64,000 nt of DNA from Dugong dugon (taxonomy: Eukaryota; Chordata; Mammalia; Sirenia; Dugongidae). Each line of letters begins with the position of its first letter. The stretch's first letter is position 1. The notes beneath the pieces were generated by a model, which was not told the origin of the DNA, made no database searches, and was given only the letters and a program-made list of their open reading frames with translations. Shown here one piece after another: positions 23,437 to 34,052 of this stretch. Where the stretch lies: positions 143,618,734-143,682,733 of the forward strand of contig CM057462.1 of assembly GCA_030035585.1 (NCBI GenBank), written 5' to 3'. The translations under genes and the position numbers were made by a program.

Positions 23437-23619
23437 AAATGTCCATTCAAATCCTTTGACTATTTCTAATTTGATTATTTATCTTCTTAATGAGTTTGTA
23501 CGAGTTCTTTATATATTTTAGACACAAATCCCTCATCGGATATATGATTTGTAAATATATTTCCTGATTTTGTACCTTGTCTTTTTATTTTCTTGATGGT
23601 GTACTTTGAATCATAAAAG

Positions 23620-24450
23620 ATTTTTTATTATTTTCTTTTACTGTACTTAAGATGAAGGTTTACAGAACAAATAATTTCTCATTAAACAGTACACATACTG
23701 TTTTATGACAATGGTTAACAACCCCACAACATGTCAACACTGTCCCTTCTCTAACTTGGGTTACCTATTACCAGCTTTCCTGTCCCTGGACTGTTGTGCC
23801 CCATTAGTCTCATTTTGTTTTATGGGGCTGTCTAATCTTTGGCTGAAGCGTGAACCTCCGGAGTGACTTCCTTACTGAACTAAAAGGGTGTCCAGGGGCC
23901 ATACTCTGGGAGTTTCTCCAGTTTCTGTCAGGCCAGTAAGTCTGGTCTTTTTTTGTGAGTTAGAATTTTGTTCTACATTTTTCTCCTGCTCTGACTGAGA
24001 TCCTCTGTTGTAATCTCTGCAGAGCAGTAAGTGGTGGTAGCCAGGCACCATCTAGTTGTACTGGACTCAATCTGGTGGAGGCCGTGATAGTTCATTTGCC
24101 TTTTGGACTAATCTTTCCCTTGTGTCTTGCTTTCTTCATTCTCCCTTGCTCCGGGAGGGGTGAGACCAGTGGAGTATCTTAGATGGCTGCTCAGAGGCTT
24201 TTAAGACGCCAGACATCACTCTCCAAGGTAGAATGTAGAACATTTTCTTTACAAACTGTGTTACGCTAAGTGAGCTAGATGTTCCCTGAGACCATGGTCC
24301 CCACAGACCTCTGTCCAGCAATTTGGTCCCTCAGGGAGTTTGGATGTGTCTGTGGAGCTGCGATGACCTTTCCTTGTACAAGTTGTGCTGGCTCCCCCAG
24401 TATTGTGTACTGTCTTACCCTTTACTAAAGTTACCACTTATCTATTTTCT
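23620..24450 (-). repeat. L1 3' UTR
   Basis: This is the non-coding 3' part of the full-length L1. The final about 90 bases (23630-23730) match the L1 part of the U6 chimera at 33458-33551, including AATTTCTCATT and GTTTACAG words. Confidence 0.7.
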
Positions 24451-27400
24451 GTTTAGTACTCCCCCCACACCCCTCCCATCCCCTCACAACCAACAAAGAT
24501 TGTTTCTTTTTGTGTGCAAACCTTTTCTTGAGTTTTTACAATAGTGGTCTCATACAATGTTTGTCCTTTTGTGATTGACTTATTTCACTCAGCATAATGT
24601 CCTCCAGTTTCATCCATGTTATGAGATGCTTCACAGATTAATCATTGTTCTTTATTGTTGCATAATACTCCATTGTGTGTATGTACCATAGTTTGTTTCT
24701 CCATTCTTCTGTTGTTGCGCATCTAGGTTATTTCCGTCTTTTTGCTATTGTGAACAATGCTGCAATGAACATAGGTGTGCATACATCTATTTGTGTGATG
24801 GCTCTTATTTCTCTAGGATATATTCCTAGGAGTGGAATTGATGGATTGTGTAGTATTTCTATTTCTAGCTTTCTAAGAAAGCACCATATTGTTTTCCAAA
24901 TTGTTGTATCATTATGCATTCCCACCAGCAGTGCATAAGAGTTCCAATCTCCCCGCAGCCTCTCCAACATTTTTTACTTCCAGTTTTGGATTCCTACCAG
25001 TAATGCTGGGGTGAGATGGTATCTCATTGTGGTTTTAATTTGCATTTCTTTAATGTCTAGTGATCACTAGCATTTCCTTATATGTCTGTTAGCCGCTTGA
25101 GTGAAGTGACGGTTCATTTCCTTTGTCCATTTTTTTTTTACAGGATTCTTTGTCTATTTGTTGTAGATATGTTGGATTTTCTTGTAGATTATGGAGATTA
25201 GACCTTTGTCTGACTGGTAATGGCCAAAAATTTTTTCCCAGTCTGTAGGTTCTCTTTTTACTCTTTTGGTGAAGTCTTTTGAAGAGCATAGGTGTCTGAT
25301 TTTTAGAAGATCCCAGTTATCTAGCTTATCTTCTGGAGTCTGTGTGCTGTTGGTTATGGTTTTTATCCTGTTAATGCTGTGCATTAGGGCCTCTAGCATT
25401 GATCCTAGTATTTCTTCTATGAACTTTACAATTTTTGGATTTATATTTAGGTCTTTGATCCATTTTGAATTAGTTTTTGTGTATGGTGTGATGTATGGGT
25501 CCTGTTTCATTTTTTTGCAGATGGACATCCAGTTTTGCCAGCACCATTTGTTAAAAAGACTGTCTGTTTCCCTTTTGATGGACTTTGGGCCTTTGTTGAA
25601 GATCAGGTGACTGTAGGTGGATGGATTTACATCTTGGTTCTCAACTCTGTTCCATTGGTCAATGTATCTGTCGTTGTACGAGTACTATACAGTACTACAG
25701 TAGCTGTATAGTAGGTTCTGAGGTCAGGTAGTGTGAGTCCTCCTACTTTATTCTTTTTCTTCGATAGTGCTTTACTTATCTGAGGCTACTTTCCTTTCCA
25801 TATAAAGTTAATGATTAGTTTTTCCATCTGTGTAAAGAATGTTGTTGGTATTTGGATTGGGATTGCACTGTACTCGTAAATTGCTTTGGGTAGAATTGTC
25901 ATTTTCACATAGTTCAATCTACTTATCCAGGAGCATGGTATGTTTTTCCATTTATGTAGATCTCTTTGGTTTTCTTGAAGTAGTGCTTTGTAGTTTCCTT
26001 TGTGTAGGTCTTTTACATCCCGGATTAGATTTATTCCTATGTATTTTATTTTTTATGGGCTAGTATAAATGGTATTGTTTTCCTGATTTCCTTTTCATCA
26101 TTTTCTTCATTGGTGTATAGGAATCCAACTGATTTTTGTATGTTTATCTTATATACTGCTACTCTGCTGAATCTTTCTGTTAGTTACAGTAGTTTTCTCA
26201 TGGCGTCTTTTGGGTTTTCTATGTACAGTATCATATCATCCACAAACAGGGACAGTTTCACTTCTTCATTACCAGTTTGGATGCCCTTTATTTCTTTTCT
26301 TTGCCTTATTGCTCTAGCTAGAACTTCCAGCACAATGTTAAATAGGAGTGGTGATAAGGGCATCCTTGTCTTGTTCCTGTTCTCTAGGGGAATGTTTTCA
26401 ACTTCTATCCGCTAAGAATGATGTTGGACGTTGATTTTGCATAGATGCCCTTTATTATGTTGAGAAATTTCCCTTTTATACCTATTTTATCAAGAGTTTT
26501 TATCACGAATGGATGTTGCACTTTTTCGAATGCCTTTTCTGCATCAATTGAGATGATCATGTAATTCTTTCTAGCCTTTCATTTATGTGGTGGATTACGT
26601 TGATTGATTTTCTAATGTTGAACAAACTTTGCATACCTGGTATTAATCTTACTTGGTTGTGGTGTATAATTTTTTGATCTGATGCTGAATTCTATTGGCT
26701 AGAATTTTGTTCAGAATTTTTGCATCTATATTCATGAGAGATACTGGTCTGTAATTTTATTTTTTTGTGGCATTTTTGCCTGGTTTTGGTATCAGGGTTA
26801 TGCTGGCTTCATAGAATGAATTGGAAGTGTTGCTTCCTTTTCTATTTTCTGAAATAATGTGAGTAGTACTAATATAAGCTCTTCTCTGAATGTTTGGTAG
26901 AATTCTCCAGTGAAGCCATCTTTGCCAGGGCTTTTTTTTTTTTTTTTTTGGTTGGGAGTTTTTTTTTTATTACCTTTTCAATCACTTCTCTTGTTATGGG
27001 TCTGTTCAGATTTTCAACATCACTTTGTGGTACTTTGGGTAGGTAGTGAGTTTTTAGAAATTTATCCATTTCTTCTAGGTTTTCAAATTTGTTAGGGTAT
27101 AGTTTTTCAGTATACTGTTATGATCCTTTTTATTTCAGTTGGGTCTGTTGTAATGTCCCCCATTTCATTGCTTATTTGGGTTATTTGCATCCTCTCCTGT
27201 TTTTCTTTGTCAGTCTGGCCAGTGGTTTGTCGATTTTGTTGACTTTTTCAAAGAACCAACTTTTGCTTTGGTTGATTCTTTCTATTGTTTTCCTGTTCTC
27301 TATTTCATTGATTTCTGCTCTGATCTTTACTCTTTCCTTTCTTCCTGTGGTTGTGGGCTCTTTTTTGCTGTTCTCTTTCTATTTGTTTGAGTTCTGTAGT

Positions 27401-28371
27401 TAATGTTTTGATTTTGTCCCTTTGTTTTTTTGTTTTTTTTTTTTTTGTTTTTTTTGATATGTGCATCTATTGCTATAAATTGTCTTCTGAGGACTGCCTT
27501 TGCTGTGTCCCAAAGGTTTTGGTATGATGTGTTTTCATTCTCATTGGATTCTAGGAATTTTTTGATTCCATCTCTGATTTCTTCTATTACCCAGTGATTT
27601 GTAAGCAGAGTGTTATTCAGTTTTCCATGTAATTGACTTTTTTTCCTTGCTGTTCCTGTTGTTAATTTCTACCTTGATGGAATTGTGGTCAGAGAAGATA
27701 CATTGTATTATCTCAACATTTTGGATTATGTTGAGGATTGCTATGTAGCCTAAGCTGTGGTCTATTCTGGAGAATGTTCCATGTGCATTGGAAAAGAATA
27801 TGTACTTTGTAGCTGTTGGGTGGAGTGTTCTATATATGTCTATGAGGTCAAGTTGGCTGTTGCGCCCTTTAGGTCTTCTGTATCTTTATTGAGTTTTTTT
27901 CTAGATGTTCTGTCCTTTTCTGAGAGTGGTGTGTTGGAGTCTCCTACTGTTATTATAGAACTGTCAATTTCTCTTTTCAGTGCAGTTACAGTTTGTTTTA
28001 TCTATTTTGGAGCCCTGTCATTGGGTGTGTAGATATTTATTATGGTTATGCTTCATGATGGATTATCCCCTTAATCATTATGTAGTGTCCTTCTTTGTTT
28101 TTTATGGTGTATTTTGTTTAAAAGTCTATTTTATCTGAGATTAATATTGCCACTTCTCCTCTTTTTCAGATCTGTTTGCTTGATGTATTTTTTCCATCCT
28201 TTGATTTTTAATAAATTTATATCTTTGTTTCTAAGGTGCATCTCTTGTAGATAGCATACTGATGGATCCTGGTTTTTTTATTCATTCTGTCACACTCCGT
28301 CTCTTTATGGCTGCATTTAGGTCATTTACATTCAGTGTAATTATTGATAAGTGTGAGTTTATTGCTGTCAT
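24450..28371 (-). pseudogene. L1 ORF2 pseudogene (endonuclease-reverse transcriptase)
   Basis: The likely start ATG is at 28371-28369, reading MTAINSHLSIITLNVN, the expected N-terminus of the APE-like endonuclease with its Asn. The reverse transcriptase motif reads LFVDDMILY, with FVDD at 26235-26246. The C-terminal piece at 25528-25154 begins MSICKKMKQDPYITPYTKTN and the last piece lies at 24970-24728. Numerous stops separate the pieces, so no functional product is expected. The FVDD position shows the RT core is in place even though the frame is not intact. Confidence 0.75.
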
Positions 28372-28779
28372 TTTATAGTGCTTTATTTTTGTGCTGCTGA
28401 CTTTTTCTTTGCTTCCCTTAGTCTCCTGTGCTGAATTTTTTGTGGATTTTTTTTTTCATTTCTTTTATTTTGTAGATTTTATTTTTACTGAGACTTTATG
28501 TTGTTCTTCTTTATTTTGATGAGTAGGTTTGTTAACTCTCTTGGTGTTTACCTTGAAATTTACCTTCATCTTCCTAAGTTCGAACCAGTCTATTATTACT
28601 TGGTATCGCCTTCCCTTCCTCTCCATTAGAAGGTTCTAAACCTACACCGCCTATTCCCTATTTTATGTTTCTGACGTTGTTGTTATTACAGATTTACCTC
28701 TCTGGTTCCCTGTTGTTATTCTTTTGGTTTTGGATAGTGCTTGAGAGTTCATTTCCTAGATTGGTATCTGACTGGTACG

Positions 28780-29764
28780 ATCCTGCTTCCTAGGACACTT
28801 TTTAATAATTTGTGTAACTTTGTTTTGGTTTTTAACATAGTCTCTTAATTTCTGTTTATCTGGAAATGTCCTATTTTCACCATCATATTTGAACGAGAGT
28901 GTTGCATTATATATTATTCTTGGCTGGCAAATTTTTTTCTTTCAATGTTTTATATATGTCATCCCATCGCCTTCTTGCCTGCATGGTTTCTGCCAAATAA
29001 TCTGAACTTAGTCTTATTTTATCTCCTCTGTATGTGACTTTTTGTTTTTCTCAAGCTGCTTTCAAGATTTTTTCTTTGTTTTTGGTTTCAGTGAGGGTGA
29101 TTATGACATGCTTTGGTGATTTTATTTGAGGTCTATCATGTATGTGGTTTGTTGAGCTTCTTCGATGGTCAGCTTTTCATCTTTCATGACATTGGGGAAG
29201 TTTTCTGTCAGCAGTTCTTCAATGATCCTCTCTGTGTTTTATGTTTTCTCCCCCTGTTCTGGAACTCCAACAACTAGAAAATTTTTACTTTTGTTTGTAT
29301 CCCACATAATTCTCAGGGTTTCTTCATTTTTCTTCATTCTTTTTTCTGATTTTTCCTCAAACTGAGTTGTATACAAGTGGTTGTCTTTAATTTCACTCAT
29401 CCTGTCTTCCGTCGTTTCAAACCTGCTCTTTCAGCCCTGCTATGACATTGTCAATTTCTGAAATCTTGTTGTTTATCTTTTGGATTTCTAATTGTTGCTT
29501 TTGTATAATTTCTAGGTGTGAATTTATTTTGGTATTTTGTTCATTATTTTCCTGAATTCTTTCTTTTTTTTCTGTATTTTCCATGAATTTTTCTGCTTTC
29601 CTCATGAATTTGTCTACTTTTTCCTTCTTTTTGTCTATTTTGTGTTTGAACTCTTGGATAGCTGTGAATATTAGAGATTTGAATTCCCTATCAGGTAGTT
29701 CTAGTGTTTTTTCTTCTACTGGAAAGTCATCTGGTTTTTTATTTTGGATGCCTACCAGAACCAT
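28780..29764 (-). pseudogene. L1 ORF1 pseudogene
   Basis: ORF1 encodes the trimeric RNA-binding chaperone that coats L1 RNA. The open part (29764-29417) begins MVLVGIQNKKPDDFPVEEK and passes into a Lys/Glu-rich heptad-like region (KKKEKVDKFMRKAEKFMENT), consistent with the coiled coil. It stops after KEQV at 29417. The RNA-binding core and C-terminal domain follow in other frames: a piece reading NATLSFKYDGENRTFPDK lies at about 28900-28850. The native start may lie upstream near 29930, but that region carries stops. Confidence 0.7.
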
Positions 29765-29899
29765 CCTATCCTGTTTTTTATATGTTTTTATATTGTGTGC
29801 TGTCTTTGGGACATTCAGTAGTTATTTTTCTCATTTATTTATTATAGATTTGTTTGTTTCATCCCACTTTTTTGTTTTATTTGGTTATTTCTGAGAGGT

Positions 29900-31331
29900 G
29901 GCTGTGCATTCTTTGTTGTTTAATTTTTTGTGGGCATGATTCTTTTCAGCCCCTTCTCCAAAGGGCAGGGTCAGTAGCTCAGGTATGCTACAGCAGGGCA
30001 GATCCAGCTGAAGGGGATATGCTGGGATAGGTTGTTTGTGGCATATACTAGGGCTGACATGGAGATCCAGGGATCAGTGCAGGGCAGGTTCCGGTAGGCT
30101 GTGCCTGTGCTTCTCGAGGGTGTGATGTTCAGCGCACAGTGCAGGTAGGCAGGAAGGAGAGTTAAAATTGTGATATGTGGAGCAAAGATGGGTATGGGAA
30201 AGAGGTGAGACAGGAGAGAGAAAAAGGAGGCAAAAACATATAAACAAACAAACAAAAAAGAGTGCTAAGGGAGCTTGCTGTTGGAGTGGAAAGATGAAAG
30301 ACTGAGAAATGGAGAAAAACAAAAAGAAAGAAAAAGAGTAAAAGAAAAAAATGAATAAATAAAAATTAGGAAAAAAAAGAAAGGAAAAGCCCCCAGGGAT
30401 CCCATCGGTGCTTCTGTGAGGACTGGGAAGTTGCTCCCTGGCTTTGAGTACAGCCTGGCTGGAAGGGGAAGGGGTGTCACAGAGAATCAGGTATTCTGGA
30501 GACAGGAATAGAAGGTTAATATAGAGACATGAGAAACTGAGAAATGGAGAAAGACAAAAAGGGAAATTGAGGAAAAAGAAAACAAGAAAATAAATGCCCC
30601 CAGGGATCCTGCTGCTTTCCTACACAGACTGAGGGAGTAGTTCCCAAGCCGCACAGTACTGCCTAGCTAGATGGGGCTCCCAAGCTAAGAAAAGAAAAAG
30701 AAAACAAAGGAACAAATCAAAACAGAACAAGTGAAAACAAACAAACAAAATCCCCAGGGATCCCATGAGCCAGGTATTTGAGAGAAAGGAGGGGGATTTG
30801 GTGATAAGTATTGAAGAAATCAAAAGAAGTGGAAAAAAACAACACCAGCAAGCAACAAATGACACTCAGGGAGCCAGTCAGTGTGGATGGGTGGAAACCA
30901 AGTGGCATAGGGGCAAAGCTAGTGTTCCCAGCCAAGAGACTTTGGCTGCAGGAAGCAGAGGAGCTCAACTGGGGGTGAAGAAGGATAGGGGGTGGGAAAG
31001 CATACATCACTTGTTACCAGTTGTTCTGTCTCCCGCTGGGAGCTCCGTGAAGCTTCTTTCCCATACTCCCTGTTCACCGATCTCCGACAGGAATCCAAGG
31101 TGGCAGATCCGTGCTGCATTAGCTAATAGGGGACCTCCGCATGTATTTCTCCTCGCTTTCTGTTCTCTGTCAGTTTCCTATTCCATTCAGTGCTTGACTG
31201 AGTTCCTTATCTCTTCCTTTGATGCTTACAGTTTCAAGATTGATGTTTGTCTCTGACTTGGTTTTTCGCATCTTTGCTGTGTAGGGATGGCATGGTGCTT
31301 CTGTGTATAGAGCCGTGTTGCCTGGATGTCC
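29900..31331 (-). promoter_or_regulatory. L1 5' UTR (internal promoter region) with degenerate monomers
   Basis: This is the 5' part of the full-length L1 and the most GC-rich part of the element. It contains a repeated block built around CCCCAGGGATCC at about 30390, 30597 and 30752, each preceded by a long A/G-rich stretch. Spacings are about 207 and 155 bases. L1 5' UTRs carry internal promoters; activity here is not implied. Confidence 0.6.
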
Positions 31332-31550
31332 GAATCATAACAGTTCTACATTTTGATGAAGTCTAATTTATCTTTTTTTTTTTCTTTTGTTGCTTACACT
31401 GTTGGAATCATGTCTAAGAAACCTTTGCCAAATCCAAGGTCATGAAGATTTGCTCCTATGTTTTCTCTTATGAGTTTTATACTTTTTCTCGTATTGAAAT
31501 TTTTTATCAATTTTGAGTTAATTTTTGTATATGTTAAATTCCAATCCCAT

Positions 31551-32100
31551 TACTTAGAGCCAGCCTCTCTGTTCACAACCCCTGTGGGTTGTTGTGGCAT
31601 CACTGCTTGCTTTATATTTGACCTGTAATTCACACTTTGTATTTCAAAACTGATAATTCCTTCTATCCTTTATTTGCTGGAAATTAGTATTATTTATGAC
31701 TTTTTAAAAATTTACCTATTATGTTTATGAATTTTTTAAGAGTCCTTCACATGAGCTTGTTCAACTTTGGTGAAAGTATCATTTTTACTAACCATTTTAT
31801 CCTTAGTATTTGACATATCTTCAGCCACAATTAGGAGCTCTATAAATATTAGTTGCATGAAGAAATGGATCAAGAAATGATTCAGTTGTTCATCTTCCTT
31901 GATAAAATATGTTGCATAAAAAGCCACTGCTCCCAGTAGATAGGTCTCCTTAATATTCAACTTCGTTAGTCAAAATATTCTTACCAAGTCTTCTTATGCA
32001 CCAGACACTCTCCCAGGTGTTGGGCACCACACTAGGCAATAGACACTGTTTTATGAATCTCCTTCTACTGCTTCTGATGTGATTTAAAAGAATGTCTTAA
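31551..32100. other. Unrecognised sequence
   Basis: Around 31990-32050 (CACCAGACACTCTCCCAGGT, GGGCACCACACTAGGC) there may be an ancient L2/MIR-class trace. Nothing else is supportable. Confidence 0.35.
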
Positions 32101-32104
32101 TTTT

Positions 32105-32650
32105 GACCCAAAAGCAGTCTATGGATGTTTTAGATAGTCTGTCCAGTGCATTCAAAGGAAGAGAGACTCACACAAGAAGGCCAGAAAACATAGAATTTAA
32201 TACCCACAGGTCCCAGAGAGAAAACTACAGCACAACTCTACGCATGGCCACACAGAGGGTTGCACCTGGGGACAAGGCAACTACAAATTGAAATTGTAGG
32301 AGAGGACTTATATATGGCAAGCAAGTCGGGCTTAGCTAGATTTTGTGGGCTGAAGTCTTATTGATCAGTTTAAAGGTTTATAGGGCATTATCTTGGGATT
32401 AGGGAGGCATTTCTATTACAGGGGTTCATAAGGAACCTGGCCAGGAGGGGCAAAGAGTAACTACAGCTGTTAACAGACTGGGTTACATGACAGCAACAGA
32501 GTCTTTATCACAGGAAACCATATGAGGCATGACTTAGAGGACTAGTGACAGAGTAAAACTGTTGAGAGGCTATGTATAAAGATAGAAAAGGCCATGGATT
32601 AAAGGGCAACCAGGAAGAATTAATGGATGAGAAGGCAGCGAATTATATGT
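32105..32650. repeat. Possible LTR-like segment, unidentified
   Basis: A stretch of higher GC content contains GCACAACTCTACGCATGG, GGTTTATAGGGCATTATCTTG and GACAGCAACAGAGTCTTTAT. The layout resembles an ERV LTR read in reverse (AATAAAGACTCTG-like word on the minus strand), but no clean ends or duplications were found. Confidence 0.25.
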
Positions 32651-33447
32651 AGGCCACAAATTGGCCTTATGGTGATGAGAAAAAAAAAAAAAGTAAATAT
32701 GCTAGTCATGATATACTTGTTTCTCTCAAGCCAAGTCAGTCTTTATCCCTGAGAATTTCAGTCATGGAATGAATGTAGAAGGAAAACTGCTGATGTAGAA
32801 AATAAGGAAGAATGTGATGAGGTAGGGATGGCTGAGTTTAAACTTAAATCTCTTCCCATTTACTTTCACTAGACTATAATCTTCACGAAGGTAGCTGTTT
32901 CATCGTCTTATTGATATACACAAAAGCTAGCATAGTGCCTGTGTCTTACTACAGCTTTAAACACATATTTGATCGGAGTAATTAATTACTTAATTATCAT
33001 CATATTAGATTAGAAGTCATATATACTTAAAAGGTATAAATACCATAATGTTTCTTAATCCATCCATGAGATGTTGCTCTATAATGAACTACCCATGGTA
33101 TTCAGAAAATAGAAACATGGAAGGTGAACATTCCTATTGCATGGAGTCACTTCAACAGTAATGCTCTTCATTGATCTTATGGAAAGTGTTGAATCACAGT
33201 CAATCTATATGTTCTGAGTATGTTCCTTTCTTTGAGCTAAACGTACTGGAAGTACAATGGTGAACAAAATAGACATAACCCCCTCCATCATTGTAGTGTA
33301 AGCATTTGTGAGAATGATAGATCTTACTATATAAACACAAAATATGTGTACAATTGCAAAAAAGACAAGTTATTATCTTGAAAACAGCTCAATTTAGTCA
33401 GACTCTATCACATAGAGATTTCTCTCACTAGATTTGAGACTTTATTA
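32651..33447. other. AT-rich sequence, nothing recognised
   Basis: 33225-33310 (GTACAATGGTGAACAAAATA) may be an ancient L2-class trace. No gene. Confidence 0.35.
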
Positions 33448-33668
33448 GCAAATATATTTATATATTAATTTTATTGTACTGTAGGTGAAAGTTTACAGCT
33501 CAAGTTAATTTCTCATTCAAAAATTTATACACATTGTTTTGTGACATTGGTAAAAAATATGGAATGCTTCAAAAATTTGTGTGTCATCCTTGTGCAGGGG
33601 CACGCTAATCTTCTCTGTATTATTCCAATTTTAGTATATGTGCTGCTGAAGCAAGCATGCAAATATAT
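33448..33668 (-). mobile_element. U6 snRNA-L1 chimeric retroinsertion with target duplications
   Basis: GCAAATATAT occurs at 33448-33457 and 33659-33668, directly flanking the insert. On the minus strand a full-length U6 copy (33658 to 33552) is fused to the last about 94 bases of an L1 3' UTR (33551 to 33458). The chimera ends in an A-rich tail (CAATAAAATTAATATA). This is the known product of L1 reverse transcriptase switching from L1 RNA to U6 snRNA. Confidence 0.88.
33552..33658 (-). pseudogene. RNU6-like: U6 snRNA pseudogene
   Basis: U6 is the catalytic-core small nuclear RNA of the spliceosome. On the minus strand this copy is about 106 nt, full length from the 5' GCTTGCTTCAGCAGCACATA to the 3' CATTCCATATTTTTT. 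It carries CAGAGAAGATTAGC (the functional RNA has CAGAGA boxes at this place) and GATGACACACAAATT. Relative to remembered functional U6 it has about ten substitutions, mostly CpG transitions, and one deleted base in the TGGCCCC run. It has no upstream PSE or TATA box, because it abuts the target duplication. It is therefore a retrocopy, not an active gene. Confidence 0.92.
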
Positions 33669-33883
33669 ATTTTTAAACAGAATTTCACTAACAGGACACA
33701 TGTTGCCATTCTCACTGTCATTGAGCAACATTTTATTTGTATTCTTGTTCTCTGGAGAACGTTGCTCTTATGGGCCTAAGTCCCATCTAGCTCGTGGCTG
33801 TTAGTTGTCCTGCAGCCAGTCTGAGTGCAATCCAACCAGGTATGAAGAGGAACCCCTCTAGTTTAAACAGTCCTTTGTATACA
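33669..33883. other. Unrecognised sequence
   Basis: About 200 bases between the U6 chimera and the AfroSINE show no gene; the word TCTCTGGAGAACGTTGCTCT has no assigned family. Confidence 0.35.
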
Positions 33884-33885
33884 CT

Positions 33886-34052
33886 GGAAGCCCTCGTGGT
33901 GTAGTGGTTAAGGGTTACAGCTGCTAACCAAAAGGTTGGCAGTTCAAATCCACCAGGCACTCTTTGGAAACTTTATGGGGCAGTTCTACTCTGTCCTATA
34001 AGGTCGCTATGAGTCAGAATCAACTCGACAGCAACAGGTTTGGATTGAGTTT
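33886..34052 (+). mobile_element. AfroSINE copy (short form)
   Basis: It starts GGAAGCCCTCGTGGTGTAGT with A box TGGTGTAGTGG and B box GGCAGTTCAAATCC. The body is TTTATGGGGCAGTTCTACTC. The 3' end GTCGCTATGAGTCAGAATCA is nearly the RTE 3' end. It is one of the best-preserved copies. Confidence 0.85.

Larger units (their letters stand above)
23620..31331 (-). mobile_element. Full-length L1 LINE (7.7 kb), inactive
   Basis: The element spans 7712 bases from a 5' UTR beginning at 31331 to an A-rich 3' end at 23620. It is flanked by GAATCATAAAAG (23608-23619) and GAATCATAACAG (31332-31343), an 11/12 target duplication inside L1M. The order on the minus strand is 5' UTR (31331 to about 29900), ORF1 (to about 28780), a spacer of about 400 bases, ORF2 (28371 to about 24450) and 3' UTR (to 23620). 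Both frames are broken by stops and frameshifts. All plus-strand open frames in this stretch are shadows. Confidence 0.85.
21085..31550 (-). mobile_element. Old L1M-type LINE split by three younger insertions
   Basis: Four segments join into one reversed ancient L1: 21085-21517 (3' UTR/end of ORF2, with AAAGTGTACAATTCAATAG), 22499-22914 (GTGTATCCACTGATGGGCAT onward), 23437-23619 (TTTATATATTTTAGACACAA, TGATGGTGTACTTTG) and 31332-31550 (TTTTGATGAAGTCTAATTTA, AAACCTTTGCCAAATCCAAG). The order and orientation match a single L1 copy, with no missing sequence beyond target duplications at the joints. No coding frame survives. The two outer ends are approximate. Confidence 0.75.

Noticed and set aside
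30765..31256. 163-codon plus-strand open frame
   Set aside because: It lies wholly within the reversed 5' UTR of the full-length L1 and has no recognisable domain; it is an opposite-strand shadow.
33552..33658. Possible functional U6 snRNA gene
   Set aside because: It carries about ten substitutions and a deletion, is fused to an L1 3' end, and abuts a target duplication where the external promoter should be.
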